A stretch of DNA of 64,000 bases. It comes from Ditylenchus dipsaci. Its lineage: Eukaryota; Nematoda; Chromadorea; Rhabditida; Anguinidae. Location of the stretch: positions 124,001 to 188,000 of the forward strand of contig SADC01000153.1 in assembly GCA_004194705.1 (NCBI GenBank), in the 5' to 3' direction. Below, piece by piece: positions 1 through 10,826 of this stretch (within the stretch, counting starts at the first letter, position 1; every line of letters begins with the position of its first letter). Position numbers and translations under genes: made by a program. Under the pieces are notes generated by a model. The model was not told the origin of the DNA. It ran no database searches and saw nothing but the letters and a program-made list of their open reading frames with translations.

Positions 1-1425
1 AATGATCACCAGGCTTCAGCCTCAAATACAGCAGCTAATTTATCGGGACTTGGAGCTAAATCTTTGAGGGCTTGGATTGCTTTCATCTCCTTCAAAATAT
101 TATTAAAATGTATATACATTCTCCACATTGGTCCATGTATTATGTCAAGGAACAAAAATTGAACTTACCACTGATTTCTCATTCTGCTGAAAAATTTATT
201 ATGTGAGCTCAAAAAATTGCGGCACTTGTGCACCCCGGGATGTTTCTTCCTTGTACCTCCTTCTTATATTGACTGAAAATTGTGTTTTAATGCCCTTGCG
301 TGCCCTTGCGTGCCCTTGCTTCAGGCTTAGGGGTAGGCCAGCGTCTATTTCCAGGGACTATAAATTCTCTTACGCTTTTTTCCGGGCTCTAGGATATATA
401 TTCCAGTAGGCTTTGGGTTAAAGCACTATTCACAGTTGATAGAAGAAAGGAGCCCCTAGGTGCACAAGCTCCGAAACTTCCTCGGATAAAAAAAAAGACG
501 CCGCTTACCTACAGAACTTTTGAATTTTCTTGATTGTTTGTGATAGTTGTTTCTATGTTGAGGTGAAAAGCGGATATACCTTTGGCATCTAGGCACTGGG
601 AACATTACGCCGCAATTAAAACAAACAACGGCGTAACGCCTGCATTTGTTAAACGCCGGTGTTAAAGTAGTTGTTAAAATATATACAATGAATTGTTCTA
701 AGCTATTTTCAGTGAATTTTTTTATTTAAACAGTATAATGAATAAGGTTTACATGTAAAGTTTTTATATGAAAGATGGCTAAAGCTAAAAAATTGCAAAA
801 GCATCGAGAGAAATTTTTTTTCTATGAAAATTAAACGTCGATATTTAAATTTTTTGGCGTTCAATAAACGCCGGCTAAACGCCGACGTTCAGCCGACGTT
901 CCTAATTAATGAAAACAAACGCCGGCTGCCTGGCGTCAGAACAATCCTGAGTGTACTTCAGTATATCAGCTCTTTGCCCAAATAAGGGATTTTTTGCCTT
1001 GGTTCCGCTTTTGATTTTTTGTAATTTTTAGACTTAGGCGCATGTTAGGACAGACTTGGACATAAGACTAAAATAGTTTGAAAACCATCCTAAAAAACAC
1101 TAGCTTACCCTTACTTGAGCATTAAAAGTGCTAAAAAACAGCAGGAAGACCGAGGCAAAAAACAACCTTATTTGAGGACAAGGCCAGTGGATCTCTAAAT
1201 GACTAAATGTTATGTTCTGTTATATGTTCTGCTTTTTATTGGTAATTATTAATTAGAAAAACCACTTGCTGAACGTTTTTAAGAATGGCTCGAATATCAT
1301 TATCCTAAAAAAGCGAAAAATGTAGAAACCTTGGTAGTTTTATAAGTTATGAAAATTTCAATTTCAAACTTATTTTTCATAACAGTAATTCATATAAAAC
1401 AGGGATAAACCTTTTTTTATCTAAT

Positions 1426-1434
1426 AGAAAAAGG
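1426..1434. other. Empty target site for the RPL11-carrying element
   Basis: AGAAAAAGG occurs once here, between the same flanks that surround the 16748-19443 element in copy B, where the 9 bp is present on both sides (16739-16747 and 19444-19452). This is the expected pre-insertion state. Confidence 0.85.
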
Positions 1435-1630
1435 GCCTACCAGCGCATTACACTGCAAATAAAGGCGGGGACCAGCAATTTAGCAAAAATCGTTGTTGTT
1501 TTCACTTGTCTTAACTCAAATCTGATATTTATGACTTTATACTACTTTTAAAGAGTATGCAGAAATTTTTCGTCAGATCAGATAGAACGTTGATAAAAAG
1601 CCTTAATTGTAGTGTAACGCGCTGGTATGC

Positions 1631-1640
1631 CCTCTAAAAG
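1631..1640. other. Empty target site for the MULE
   Basis: CCTCTAAAAG occurs once here. In copy B it flanks the 19658-22007 element on both sides (19648-19657 and 22008-22017). This is the expected pre-insertion state. Confidence 0.88.
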
Positions 1641-2036
1641 CCTTCTTTTTAAGAAAGTGCAAATATGCGAGAAAAAATAGAAGCCTCAGCAAGTTATATT
1701 TGTCAAATGAAATATTTAAAATCTTAACTGTCTGATTGAAAAATATATGCAAAACTGCATATACTCAGCTCTGGACTTAGAGACACGAGGAATTGATCCA
1801 GCCAGCTGTCGGCTACTCTGTTGTGATCGACTGTTATCTGCATAATTTTCGGGGTCTTCAATTTGTTGGCTAGACAGCCTTGAAGCTCACTGATTTTGGG
1901 GTAATTAGGAAGCTAAGCAAGAAATTAGCTGCTCACGACAAGTTGCTCATTAAAAATAGTTAGAAATGATAGATATTTGACGCTGCTCGTCTTTCACTAT
2001 TAACCACCCTCTCCTTCTCAAACTACTCGGTTTCAA

Positions 2037-3545
2037 GGGTTATGGGTAAAAACAGCGCCGAAAAAACAGCGCCGCAAAAACAGCGCCAGAAAAACAGCGC
2101 CGCAAAAACAGCGCCGCAAAAACAGCGCCAAAAAAACAGCGCCGCCAAAACAGCGCCAGAAAAACAGCGCTGCCAAAACAGCGCCAGATATACAATATGA
2201 GATAATGTGAGATTTAATTGTTGAAATCTATGCCAGAGGTCGTCCACTTATTTTTTTCATCGAAATCACAAAGGTTTGTGAGTATGGTTATCCAAAACTG
2301 GAAATTTATGAGTCGGTTATCCGACTCGCTGGTTGGACTCATATTTTTCGGTTTGGGTACTATTCTATGGCTAGGACTTGAAATTTTCAATTCAAATAAC
2401 TGAAATTTCGCATGTTTCGAATCCAATTACCTAAAACCCTTGTTTGCAAGTTTAATTTCTGCACGAATAGGCTGTTTGGCCACCTGGATACGTAGTCCAA
2501 GTGGATATCCACCTAAATGGCCTGAAAAAAGTTTATTCCAAATCAAAAACAAACCATGCTATCGTATGTAAAATCGCGTGGTGAATTAGGTTTGATAAAA
2601 CCAAACCCGCGATTTCACCTAGCCGACCCCCAAAATCAGGGGTGGAACTCCTGGTCCAGGTGGATATCCATTTACGGGCGTTAAGCGAATTGATCAACTT
2701 CGAATTGGTCCATACCGAATAGTATCTGAACTACCTGGACAGCATTCTTTGCAGTCATAGGGGTTCGAACCATCAACTTCGGTTTTGAGAAAATTTTGCG
2801 GGAATTCAAATTTTTCAGTCTGAACCAACCAAACCAAGTGGTCGTCCACTTGGAGCAAATTTTTTTTTACTTTTTCGGGTTTTTAAACCTATTATGTGGA
2901 CTAATTCGGAGATGCTGAAGATGGCTTGATGATACTAAAATGCCGTTTTGTATGGTATTTTTTGAGTGTTGGAAGACTTTACCGAAACTTGATTTTACTA
3001 AACTCAAGAAATACCCTACAAAATGGGGTTTTTACCACTATCAAACCATCTTTAGCATGCCTGAATTAGTCCAAAAAATAGGTTTTGGGACCCGAAAAGT
3101 AAAAAAAAATTGATATTTTTTTTACCACTTTTTTTTTTCGACCACTTGGTTTTGTTGTATCCAGGTTGGGGAACTCAGGTAGTGTAGTTTGTAATTTGAA
3201 ATATTTTTCTATGATTCAACTTCAGTCATACATATGCACCAACTAAACCAAGTGGTCGTCCGGAATAGTACCTTGATAATACTTTAAAAAATTATACCTC
3301 CACCTTGGGTATGAAAATTAATATCTTATTAATACTCAAAAATCATCGATTGGGTATTAATTCAATATATCATTATACCTTCTGTAGTACCTTGATCACC
3401 ACCATAGCACCACTAGGTACTATCAGCAAGGTGCTGAGCTTGTTCCGGCCAATTGAACCCTTCACACTTGACCTAATCCCTTGATTGGTAAATTTTCCCT
3501 GGCGCTGTTTTGGCGGCGCTGTTTTTTCCGGCGCTGTTTTTTCTT
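2037..3545. mobile_element. Inverted-repeat element with AACAGCGCC arrays
   Basis: At 2049-2190 there are about ten tandem copies of a 13-15 bp unit containing AACAGCGCC; at about 3500-3541 the same unit occurs inverted (GGCGCTGTTTT). The interior carries several copies of TGGTCGTCCACTTGG on both strands, also seen inside the element at 16748-19443. I see no intact gene. The left end abuts the boundary of copy A. I did not find a clear target-site duplication. Confidence 0.6.
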
Positions 3546-3629
3546 TTTTCTTTCTTTAACCCCGCAAAGTGGTTGACCCCGCAAAGTGGTAACGGACTTT
3601 TTAGACCAAAATTATGGAAAATTTACTGA

Positions 3630-3911
3630 AAAAATTTACTTTGACGTTAACTCTCCAGCATGTTACTCGAGTGTTTAGAACGTTCTAGAAGAAGCTAAGA
3701 AGAAAAATCTCAAAGTTACAATAAATGACGTGAAGAGATTTCTTGAGAAGCAATCAACTTATAGCAGATTTCGGAATTCTGTTAAAAATTTCCAAGACTC
3801 AAGACGATTCCTAATGGATTAAATACACATTGGCAAGCTGACTTGGCTGTTTTCAGTTCCATCGCTAAAGAGAACAAAAATTATAACTACTTGTTACTCC
3901 CCTTGCTTTGA
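3630..3911 (+). pseudogene. Polinton/Maverick-like integrase remnant
   Basis: Translated in more than one frame, this stretch gives NSPACYSSV, then VKRFLEKQSTYSRF (about 3738-3779), then HWQADLAVFSSIAKENK (from about 3828), and stops at 3909-3911. The order (a short N-terminal segment, a 'wL..Q.tYt' motif, then 'QADL' with the first catalytic aspartate) is what I know from Polinton/Maverick integrases of the retroviral type. At least one frame change and the loss of everything after the first aspartate show that it is dead. No polymerase or capsid gene is visible nearby. Assignment is from motif order only; a Gypsy-type integrase is the alternative. Confidence 0.45.
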
Positions 3912-4328
3912 AAAACCCCAAGCTAAGGGCTTCTCTTTGAAAGTGCCCCATAGGTATGGGGCACAAAGGCGGCATCCTTTGAAGATGGAAAACTTGGCCC
4001 TTGTACTACTTGTGTTTATATACTTTTTGAATTTGAATTTTAAGCATTTCCATGCAAGACAAGATAGACAAAGAAGATACTTCTCTCCTCCTTTGAGTAA
4101 ACCATGCCAAAAGTATTAAAATCAAGGCTGTGTATTATATATGCCACGATTGTTTGAACACAACTTGATTGATTGACTTTCTTTAGTTGCTCTATTTAGT
4201 TATGTATATAGTTAATTAATTCATACTACAACTTGCCATGAAAAATCAGTCTTGCATATGTTGAATTGTTAACAAAGTTCGTAGCTCCTTCTAAATCAAT
4301 TTTTGTACCACTACATTTAAAATCTGAT

Positions 4329-4480
4329 ACAGTCAAACCTTGATTTAACGACCTTCACCTCAAGTTCGTTCCCGCCTAGGGTCCGACACTTTTTTAAGCT
4401 GATTTTGAAAGCGCTTTGTCAGTTCTGTTTCCACAGTCTGGTCGCAAATATTGCAAGGATTCCGATTTTGCCGATCTTTC
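4329..4480. repeat. Left half of a CAGTCAAACC-type MITE
   Basis: Begins ACAGTCAAACCTTG and continues with TTCGTTCCCGCCTAGG and GTCCGACACTTTTTT, the same order as in the complete MITE at 31802-32225. The inverted right half is missing; a G-rich tract follows instead. Confidence 0.7.
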
Positions 4481-4487
4481 TTTAATA

Positions 4488-4612
4488 ACGGGGGGGGGAG
4501 AAGCGGGGGGATGTGGCCAATTTTTTTTGCGGGGGGGGGGGGGGGGGAGGGGGGAGGGGGGGGGGGAGGATAAGGAAATTTGGTCGAAAAGCGGGGGGGG
4601 GGGGAGGCCGAC
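4488..4612. repeat. Very G-rich tract
   Basis: Runs of 7 to about 20 G on the plus strand with few interruptions. The resulting glycine-rich open frame is a composition artefact. The tract can in principle form G-quadruplexes and its length is a likely sequencing weak point. Confidence 0.85.
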
Positions 4613-5330
4613 CCTAGTATTTAAGTCTGAAACAATCTTGGCACTTGTGCACTTTGGAGGGCCCCTTATTATTATTAACTATAAATAGAGTTTTTAAGTC
4701 TCCCAAATGATTTTTACATGCTGAGAGCAAAAAAAAGTTGTTTCCTATTTTTTACCTTACAATACGTTACCAAAATATGACTTTTTATAGCTATTCTCAG
4801 TTATTAATAACAAGGGGCTCCTATTCTTGATTTGAGAAAAACTATTCCCGAAATTATTGGTAAAAAACCGCAGCAGGGACCACTCAAAAATCGAGTTTTT
4901 GGCATTATATACTAACGAAGGGATCGCAAATTGAACCTAGTACAGAAAGTTTTAGAAAATTATTGCCAGAAAGAAAATTATTGCCAAATTATGGCCATTC
5001 TATACTAGCGCCGATTTTCATTATCAACAAACAAATAATGTTTAGGCTGGCTGCATGAAAATGGAAGAAGAACAGAACTTAGTAGTGCTACTGATACCAG
5101 AAGTCCGAAGACACTGCACACAATTCACTAGAGATCAGGTAAACACAACTACACTATTTTCTCTAATAAATAGACACTGCCTAATTTAAAATTGTGTTTT
5201 TGGCATTGTGTTTTTGACCTACTTTTTGCCAACCACCCTTAAACAAGTTTCCATTCATTTTGTAGCCAGTAAAATGATCTACAAAACGTGAGATAAGTTG
5301 CCTTAGAGCTGTTGGAAAAAGTAGTTTTGA
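4613..5330. other. Intergenic, no definable gene
   Basis: No domain is recognisable. A possible short exon lies at about 5055-5139 (starts MKMEEEQNLVVLL, ends before a GTAAAC donor), but I find no convincing partner exon, so it is not called. Confidence 0.4.
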
Positions 5331-5333
5331 GAA

Positions 5334-5995
5334 CGGTACGTGACGATACATCCTCAGGGGCAATTCATCCTCAGTTGGAAAAACGGGACGATTCATCCTC
5401 ACTATGGAAAAAGAAACGATTCATCTTGTCCTGCGGGATGAATAGTCCTGGGGATGAATAGTCCTGGGGATGAATTGTCCCAGTTTGCTCAAAGCGAAAC
5501 TATGCGATAAAGGTCTTGTCTTTCGTAACATATCTCTTTTATTGGAACTAATGCTTTTAGGTTCACTTGGATGCAAGAATGTTGGCGAAGGTGCACCAAT
5601 ATCATGACTCTAGCCTTTTGGCATATCTTCGAGGGCTAGCTTACAATATGGTGATAGATCAGTGAATGTTGAGAAATCGTTTGTTTGCCATGTTTTTCTT
5701 TGATGAAAATAAAAATTGCTTGCTGATAATAATGATTGAGGGAAAAATTTATTGTGAGAATGATTCGCTGGTATAACAAAAGTGAGGATGAATTGTCCCT
5801 TTTTGACGAGTGAGGATGAATTGTCCTTTTTTGACGAGTGAGGAGGAATCGTGCCTAAGTGAGGATGAATCTTTTTTTTACCAAGTGAGGATGAATTGCC
5901 CCTTTTTAGCAAGTGAGGATGAATCGTCCCTTTTAAATAGTGAGGATGAATCGTCCGTGTCCGAGTGAGAATGACATTTGTCCTCACAGGGTGTG
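5334..5995. repeat. Inverted arrays of a GATGAATTGTCC unit
   Basis: ATTCATCCTC occurs several times at 5345-5430 and its complement GAGGATGAATT occurs about eight times at 5780-5960. Together they form the arms of an inverted-repeat element whose interior (5490-5770) holds no recognisable gene. The same ATTCATCCTC unit recurs at 41875-42020 inside the Harbinger element. Confidence 0.65.
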
Positions 5996-6144
5996 AATGA
6001 GAGTGAGAATAAAAAAAACGTTTTTACTCTCACAATGCAGCCTTACAAGCTGTGTTTTTGAAATTCAATAAAAAAGTAATCAGTCAATTGCAAGAGATCG
6101 ATTATGAGGAGAAAATAACGAAAATCAGGCACATGTGTCATAAT

Positions 6145-7488
6145 CAGTGATGGCAATTTGAATCATTTTCGTAATTTGAATCTTTGCGGGAAAAAAATGG
6201 CTGTGATTTAAATTACGTTCAAATTTATTTGGTTCAAATAAATTTGAATCACTGCTAATTTGAATCATTGCCCTTTTAGTGATTCAAATTTATTTGTGTA
6301 ATTTGAATCACGGCTAATTTGAATCATCTCTTAAAAATCAAAATGGCCACAGTTGGGGCTGCAAACTTCATTCCCTACTGCATTTGGTATGCAATGGTAT
6401 CTGCAATAATCAAAATGGCCACAGTTGGGGCTGCAAGGCTCATTCCTCACTGCATTTGGCATGCAATGGCATCTGCAAAAATCAAAATGGCCACAGTTGG
6501 GGCTGCAAACTTCATTCCCTACTGCATTTGGTATGCAATGGTATCTGCAATAATCAAAATGGCCACAGTTGGGGCTGCAAGGCTCATTCCTCACTGCATT
6601 TGGCATGCAATGGCATCTGCAAAAATCAAAATGGCCACAGTTGTGGCTGCAAGCCTCATTCCCTACTGCATTTGGTATGCAATGGCATCTGCAAAAATCA
6701 AAATGGCCACAGTTGGGGCTGCAAACCTCATTCCCTACTGCATTTGGTATGCAATGGTATCTGCAATAATCAAAATGGCCACAGTTGGGGCTGCAAGCCT
6801 CATTCCTCACTGCATTTGGCATGCAATGGCATCTGCGAAAATCAAAATGGCCACAGTTGTGGCTGCAAGCCTCATTCCTCACTGCATTTGGCATGCAATG
6901 GCATCTGCAAAAATCAAAATGGCCACAGTTGGGGCTGCAAACCTCATTCCCTACTGCATTTGGTATGCAATGGTATCTGCAATAATCAAAATGGCCACAG
7001 TTGTGGCTGCAAGCCTCATTCCTCACTGCATTTGGCATGCAATGGCATCTGCAAAAATCAAAATGGCCACAGTTGTGGCTGCAAGCCTCATTCCTTACTG
7101 CATTTGTTATGCAATGGCATCTGCAAAAATCAAAATGGCCACAGTTGGGGCTGCAGGACTCATTTCCTACTGCATTTGGTATGCAATGGTATTCCCGAAA
7201 ATCAAAAATGGCCACAGTTGGGACCGCAAGCTTTGTTCCCTACTGCAGTTGGTGTGCAAGTTTATCTGCAAAAAACAATATTTATACGAATGCAAAGGTA
7301 AGGCGCGCGGAGCGCGCCAGCCCCCTGTGGCTAGTTTGAATCACTAAAAGGGCAATGATTCAAATCATCAGTGATTCAAATTACAACAGAAAAAACATAT
7401 TTTAATTTGAATATAGCTAATTTGAATCGTGACAAAAGCGCGAAATCACGTTTTTAATTTGAATCATTGATTCAAATTGCCAACACTG
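6145..7488. mobile_element. Non-autonomous hAT-type element with internal satellite
   Basis: The ends are inverted: CAGTGATGGCAATTTGAATC at the left, and the complement of CAGTGTTGGCAATTTGAATC at the right. An 8-bp duplication GTCATAAT flanks it (6137-6144 and 7489-7496). CAGTG tips with an 8-bp duplication are typical of hAT elements. Subterminal DNA is made of AATTTGAATCA repeats; the centre is a 72-bp satellite. No transposase is present. Confidence 0.85.
6337..7215. repeat. 72-bp satellite, about 12 units
   Basis: The unit begins ATCAAAATGGCCACAGTT and recurs every 72 bp (for example at 6337 and 6409). Two unit variants differ at several sites and are interleaved in blocks, which suggests expansion by multi-unit unequal exchange. 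Because 72 is divisible by three, long repetitive open frames appear in several frames on both strands; I regard them as artefacts. Confidence 0.92.
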
Positions 7489-7685
7489 GTCATAATTCCC
7501 AAAAAAATTTAAAATTTTCAAATATTTATTTTCAAAAAGTCGAAAAAAAAACAAAAAGGGCCAAGGCCCATATTTTCAATTAAATTTAAACTCCCGCCGA
7601 TTTTCAAATAATTTATTGGCTAGTTGTACCAATGCTTCTCACCGCGGATATCTTTGCTAACTCATCCGGATTATCACTCACTGAT

Positions 7686-8139
7686 ACAGTCGAACCTTTA
7701 TATAACATAACTATATATAACATAAATTATCGGAATAATCGGAAGCTCCTTCCCACATAGAGTCCGACACTTTTTTTAGCCCGATTTTTTAAATTTTTTG
7801 TCAGTTCTGTTTTGACAGTTGGGTCCCAAATATCGCAAGGATTCCGATTTTGCCGATCGTTTTTCAGAAATCTAAAATTTTTTTCTTATAAAAAAGCAAA
7901 ACCTTTATATAACATAAATAGTTTTGACGAAAATCCTGTTTTTTCACCGAGTTTTTGTTTTTTCAAAAAAAAAATTCTGAATTTCTAAAAAATGATTCGT
8001 GAAGCCGGAATCCTTGCAATATCTGGAACCAGACTGTCAAAAAAGAACTGGCAAAAGCTAGAAAAAATGGATGTGAAAAAGGTGTCAAACCCGGCAACCT
8101 GGCCGGTCCCTTGAATTATTTTATATAAAGGTTCGACTG
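7686..8139. mobile_element. MITE with CAGTCGAACCTTTATATAAC ends
   Basis: Begins CAGTCGAACCTTTATATAAC, ends with its complement, and is flanked by TA (7684-7685 and 8140-8141). The subterminal GTCCGACACTTTTTT block and central self-complementary sequence are shared with the MITEs at 31802 and 4329. It has no coding capacity. Confidence 0.85.
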
Positions 8140-8141
8140 TA

Positions 8142-8743
8142 CTCGCAGTTTATCTAGCTTCGCCTTCAAGTAGGGGTAATTACCTACCTCCTTTTGGAAA
8201 TACGTTACTCCCCTCTCTTGACCGTGAAAATTAGGCAAATTACCCCCCCCCCTTGAGAAAGTTCAAGTTGCGGCCCTGTTTACAGTTAACCAAAATAGGG
8301 GCCCCCAAATGCTCAAGTGCCAATTTTCAAGGCGAACGTTCACAAATTTTCAAACTTGAACTTCGAACCGGACCTTCGATTCGAAAATTTCAAACTCGAA
8401 CTTCGAATCGAACCGAACAGTTCGGAAATTTCAAACTTCGATTGTTCATCGAATCGAATGTTCGAACATTTCAAACTTTTGACAACCGTATTCTCGAATG
8501 CCCTACTTCGGAGGTCAATACCTTGAGTGAGAAAATTGAAAAATCGGTCCTTGCATTCGTGTTCAGCGTATCGTTGATAGAGTATTGGTATAACAATCTG
8601 GCACACGTAAAAATCACTATCGGACTTTTGGTGCGGCACTATCGGACTCTTTGTTCAGGTGTTTGTTCCGAAATTGAAAAAGATTGCTCTCAAGCTTCAT
8701 GAGCTGTCGTAACTGTAATATCTACATAAAGCGCTTTCTTTAG
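8142..8743. other. Intergenic, TTCGAA-rich
   Basis: 8330-8480 is a run of degenerate TTCGAA-containing repeats (TTCAAACTTGAACTTCGAA and similar) that opens frames on both strands without a domain. It probably comes from a hAT-like repeat. No gene is called. Confidence 0.5.
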
Positions 8744-9778
8744 TTTCCGAAGTGTGTCGTCTTCTCGCCGGGATCTTTGCTGTTCACCGTCGAATAATGT
8801 GTATCAGTGGTGGAGTCTATCTTGTAGCTCAAGGTTCAGCTCTAATTGCCTTCTATTTGTTACGCTTTCGTGGACGTTCAGCATTTCCGGTTGTGGGAAG
8901 CGCTACAAGCCAAAAAAGGGAAGCGCTGCTGCGAAAAATCATGTCAAGGGTGAGAAACTATTGGTTTAATTTTCTAGTTAGCTTCATGTGCATTTTTAGC
9001 AAATCCAAAAACGCCGAGTCATCGTCCAATTCATTCACAGCCGACTAATAATGCCAATAATATAAAGGCCAGAAACACCAACGATGATTCGAACGCTCAG
9101 ATGGTAAGCGGTCTCCAGCTAGCGCAGACATGCTGAAGTACACCAATGAATCCAGAACAAGGATTGGAAACTACTAAGCCGCTTGTTAATAAAGATGTCC
9201 GTTTCATTAATTGATCTAGCGTGGTGTTTCATTTAATATTTTAGGAAAAAGTTGCCAAGGGGTCAATTGTGCGTCGTCAGGTCCAAAATACAAACTTTGA
9301 AATAGCTCAATTAACATTTCCCTATTTTAGAGTGACTATCCGGCAATGAATGACGAAATAAGCGACTCTCTGATTGGCTCGCATTCCTCATATTTGCCTA
9401 AGGAAAAGAATGGCAGCGCAGAAGAGGAAGTACAGGTGGTTTTTTTTTATTTCGGTTTGAATTAAATAGGTTTATCATCTACAGACGCTAACACAGGCGA
9501 AGAAGACTCAAGCGGGAAATTCCGGACAAGAAAAAAAGGAAAAAGCTAAGAAAAAAAGTGAACTAGATAGTTTTTCACAATAATATCTGTCTACCATGTC
9601 AAACCGTTTTACCTTTTAGGTGAACAATGATAAGCCTGCTTTGAGAAATATGAAGAAATCTCAGTGCAACTCTAGGCTTTTTTCTGATGATGCCAAGGGC
9701 AACAACTATAAGCAAGACTACATGAACAAGACAATAAACTTGACTGAAGACACGCAAAAAACTCAGGAGAAGGAATGA
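8744..9778 (+). CDS. Multi-exon gene, lysine/serine-rich protein of unknown function
   Basis: I do not recognise the protein. Exons with matching phase are: one ending at 8949 (5' limit unsure, perhaps 8744 or 8882), 9000-9103, 9245-9280, 9331-9435 and 9485-9557; a last open stretch runs 9620-9778. Introns are 49-141 bp with GT donors and TTTTAG or CTACAG acceptors. The translation includes GCGKRYKPKKGSAAAKN, then Asn/Ser/Pro-rich sequence, an acidic piece (SDYPAMNDEISDSL) and a Lys-rich piece (EKKEKAKKK), so it is probably disordered. The join 9557/9620 gives an early stop (SEQ then TGA), whereas the 9620-9778 frame stays open to TGA 9776-9778. Either the protein ends early or one splice is misread. 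No start ATG was found in the first exon. AATAAA follows at 9876-9881. Confidence 0.45.
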
Positions 9779-9875
9779 TCTTAACAGGCAATCAGCTTAT
9801 CTATGTGAAGTTAGTGTTTTTTATGAAGGAACACAGTTCTCATGTGCTCTATTATATTGACATATCGCAAGTGTA

Positions 9876-9881
9876 AATAAA
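9876..9881 (+). terminator. Poly(A) signal for the 8744-9778 gene
   Basis: AATAAA lies 98 bp after the last stop codon, within a T-rich 3' region. This is a normal spacing and supports a real transcript end. Confidence 0.5.
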
Positions 9882-10311
9882 AGTTTCCATATTTTTTGCT
9901 TGCTTCTTGCATAAGCGATCAGGAGGTCAAGCACGTGTCTCATTGCTACTACAGTAAACTCCCTCCATAGTGCACACCCAAGGGACCGGTGCCAGGTGTA
10001 GGGATGGAACCCGACCCGACCCGAAGTCGGGTTTTAACCCGACCCGACCCGATTTTGGGCTTGAAACCCGACCCGAAACCCGACCCGACAATTTCCGAAA
10101 ACCCGAAACCCGAACCCGACTTTGAAATCAGACAAAACCCGACCCGAAACCCGACCCGACATATAAAGCTCAACCCGAAAAACCCGTGGCAATTTCGTTA
10201 TATTTCGTTGATTGATTTCGTTATATTTTGTCAATTTTGTTGATTGTGTTTGGTTCATTATTGCGTTATTATTCTTCTTATATTCACTGCACTTCCAGGT
10301 CGCTATTCGGA

Positions 10312-10500
10312 ATGTCATCCTCAATCTGGGCTCATTTTACAAAGAATCGAGTGGATGCAAATGCTACGTGTCATCACTGCTCTGCGAAGTTGAATTGCAA
10401 AAAGGGGTCAACAAAGGAGATTTGGCAACATCTGCAGAACAAGCATCGTGACAAATACAAGGAGCAAAAATCAGCAGACGAAAGAAAAGAAACGGAACAG
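10312..10500 (+). pseudogene. BED zinc-finger exon of a hAT transposase
   Basis: An open exon of 63 codons starts MSSSIWAHFTKN. The aromatic W..F start, CHHC pair (about residues 22-25) and the later H....H pair (HLQNKH) match the BED zinc finger that gives hAT transposases DNA binding. An acceptor (CTTCCAG) lies just upstream, so the ATG is at the head of a spliced exon. The exon ends at a GTACGG donor with acidic/basic linker sequence (KSADERKETEQ). The catalytic domain that should follow is deleted, so no functional transposase can be made; a truncated finger protein is conceivable. Confidence 0.8.
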
Positions 10501-10550
10501 GTACGGGCTCTATTTTCATACTTGAGTAGTACTTGAAAAATAATAGGTAG

Positions 10551-10826
10551 CAATTTAGACTGGACAAATGATTGGTGGCAAGTGTGCATAGTGAACGGTT
10601 ATTTTCCAAAGCGGGGCTCATTTATGGAAACAAACTTCGCAATAGGTATGTATTTATCTGTTCTTAACAAGCCACCAATCCATATCAACGTTTAAGATTG
10701 TCGGCCACTCATGCTGAGGAGATGTTAATTGTGAAAGCGAATCTGAGTGAAGTGCTATTGGCTCCACCAACAGAAACTGCAGAAGAAGAATACGCTGAGG
10801 AGGATGTTAGATCTGACGAAGAATAA
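10551..10826 (+). pseudogene. hAT C-terminal dimerisation segment
   Basis: After the deletion, LDWTNDWWQ (10551 onward) is followed by ERLFSKAGLIYGNKLRNR (10593-10645), a GT...AAG intron (10646-10696), and LSATHAEEMLIVKANLSE, ending in an acidic tail and TAA at 10824-10826. 'ERLFS.AG...RN RLs...E.l..lk.NL' is the hallmark of the hAT family C-terminus. The 'fP.L' block normally between WW and ERLFS is missing, so a second deletion lies at about 10580. AATAAA overlaps the stop (10822-10827). The reading frame does not join cleanly to the BED exon. Confidence 0.82.

Larger units (their letters stand above)
1..2036. repeat. Segmental repeat, copy A (empty-site copy)
   Basis: This stretch is nearly identical to 15336-22416 once two insertions in that copy are removed, with only scattered substitutions and small indels. 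It runs off the left edge of the window. It contains an inverted pair of AACGCCG-rich segments (about 601-670 and 850-955) and short copies of a dispersed repeat with TAGGCCAGCGT. The small open frame at 203-409 recurs in the other copy, has no recognisable domain and is not called as a gene. Identity ends sharply after the CTCGGTTTCAAG motif at about 2025-2036. Confidence 0.9.

Noticed and set aside
203..409. 68-codon frame repeated at 15538-15741
   Set aside because: Its conservation is due to the recent A/B duplication. No domain, splice context or third-position pattern supports coding.
2023..2247. Ala/Phe-rich minus-strand frame
   Set aside because: It translates the AACAGCGCC array.
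4416..4688. Glycine-rich protein
   Set aside because: The frame is simply the G tract at 4488-4612 plus MITE sequence.
6337..7215. CRISPR-like array
   Set aside because: Units are direct 72-bp tandem copies with no unique spacers, in eukaryotic DNA with introns.
6319..7347. Long repetitive open frames (up to 342 codons) on both strands
   Set aside because: They are shadows of a 72-bp satellite whose period is a multiple of three, so frames stay open in several phases.
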